Below, in pieces: positions 43,390 to 43,457 of a stretch of DNA of 43,457 nucleotides. Location of the stretch: assembly GCA_900320055.1 (NCBI GenBank), contig ONQS01000018.1, forward strand, positions 1 through 43,457. The letters are read 5' to 3'. A model generated the notes under the pieces. The model made no database searches, was not told the origin of the DNA, and was given only the letters and a program-made list of their open reading frames with translations. The position numbers and the translations under genes are program-made. Source of the stretch: an uncultured Prevotellaceae bacterium (GTDB lineage Bacteria > Bacteroidota > Bacteroidia > Bacteroidales > Muribaculaceae). Numbering within the stretch: position 1 is the stretch's first letter; every line of letters starts with the position of its first letter.

Positions 43390-43457
43390 ATGAAGACAAA
43401 ACCGGATTTGAAATTCAACCAACTGTGGAATATCAGTTTTGGTTTCTTTGGGGTGCA
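43390..43457 (+). CDS. N-terminus of a probable MFS sugar transporter (cut by window edge)
   Basis: An ATG at 43390 opens a frame that runs off the right edge after 22 codons. The peptide begins MKTKPDLKFNQLWNISFGFFG. A short polar start followed by an LWNxSFGFFG-type first helix is characteristic of the SLC45/MFS sugar transporters found in Bacteroidota maltose and starch loci. Only the first 22 residues can be seen, so the family call rests on this signature alone. Confidence 0.6.
   Translation, partial: MKTKPDLKFNQLWNISFGFFGV

Noticed and set aside
43195-43422. 75-codon minus-strand frame upstream of ychF
   Set aside because: It covers the ychF promoter and the start of the right-edge transporter, and its sequence looks like translated AT-rich spacer.

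Overview
The window is a chromosomal segment from a member of the Bacteroidota, most likely order Bacteroidales. The evidence is a complete type IX secretion core (porT-porP/sprF-gldK-gldL-gldM-gldN), promoters of the Bacteroides type (TTTG, 19-20 nt, TAnnTTTG), near absence of Shine-Dalgarno sequences, and the rpsU-xerC-hpf-tRNA-tuf block. The fairly GC-rich coding sequence would suit a Muribaculaceae- or Prevotella-like gut species, but family level is inference.

Region 1 (1-15.6 kb, all minus strand) is the information-processing core. In transcription order it runs rpsU; xerC-hpf; four tRNAs (Thr-TGT, Tyr, Gly, Thr-GGT)-tuf-tRNA-Trp-secE-nusG-rplK-rplA-rplJ-rplL-rpoB-rpoC. Intrinsic terminators are visible after rpsU, after tuf, between rplL and rpoB (an attenuator) and after rpoC, with a hairpin after hpf. 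A large structured RNA element lies in the rpoB leader.

Region 2 (16.0-23.2 kb, minus strand) is the type IX secretion operon porT-porP/sprF-gldK-gldL-gldM-gldN: outer-membrane barrels, the periplasmic lipoprotein/GldN ring, and the GldL-GldM proton-driven motor.

Region 3 (23.4-42.0 kb, both strands) is an extracellular or capsular polysaccharide locus. It holds two tandem membrane O-acyltransferases, a Wzx flippase, a Wza-like export lipoprotein, a Wzc-like co-polymerase/tyrosine kinase, a Wzy-like polymerase candidate, a secreted beta-helix protein, four glycosyltransferases, a radical SAM protein, and two adjacent exported CotH-kinase-like proteins (one with an N-terminal dockerin pair, one a lipoprotein). 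No initiating sugar-phosphate transferase or nucleotide-sugar genes are visible, so the pathway must be completed elsewhere. Three short tandem-repeat arrays (7-, 7- and 9-bp units) each sit on the stop codon of a gene in this locus.

Region 4 (42.0-43.5 kb) has the GTPase gene ychF and, at the right edge, the first 22 codons of a probable MFS sugar transporter.

The best candidates for something undescribed are the paired CotH-like proteins inside a polysaccharide locus, the stop-codon-anchored repeats (with a 9-bp array that keeps the radical SAM frame open up to an ATGA overlap with the next gene), and the rplL-rpoB RNA structure.
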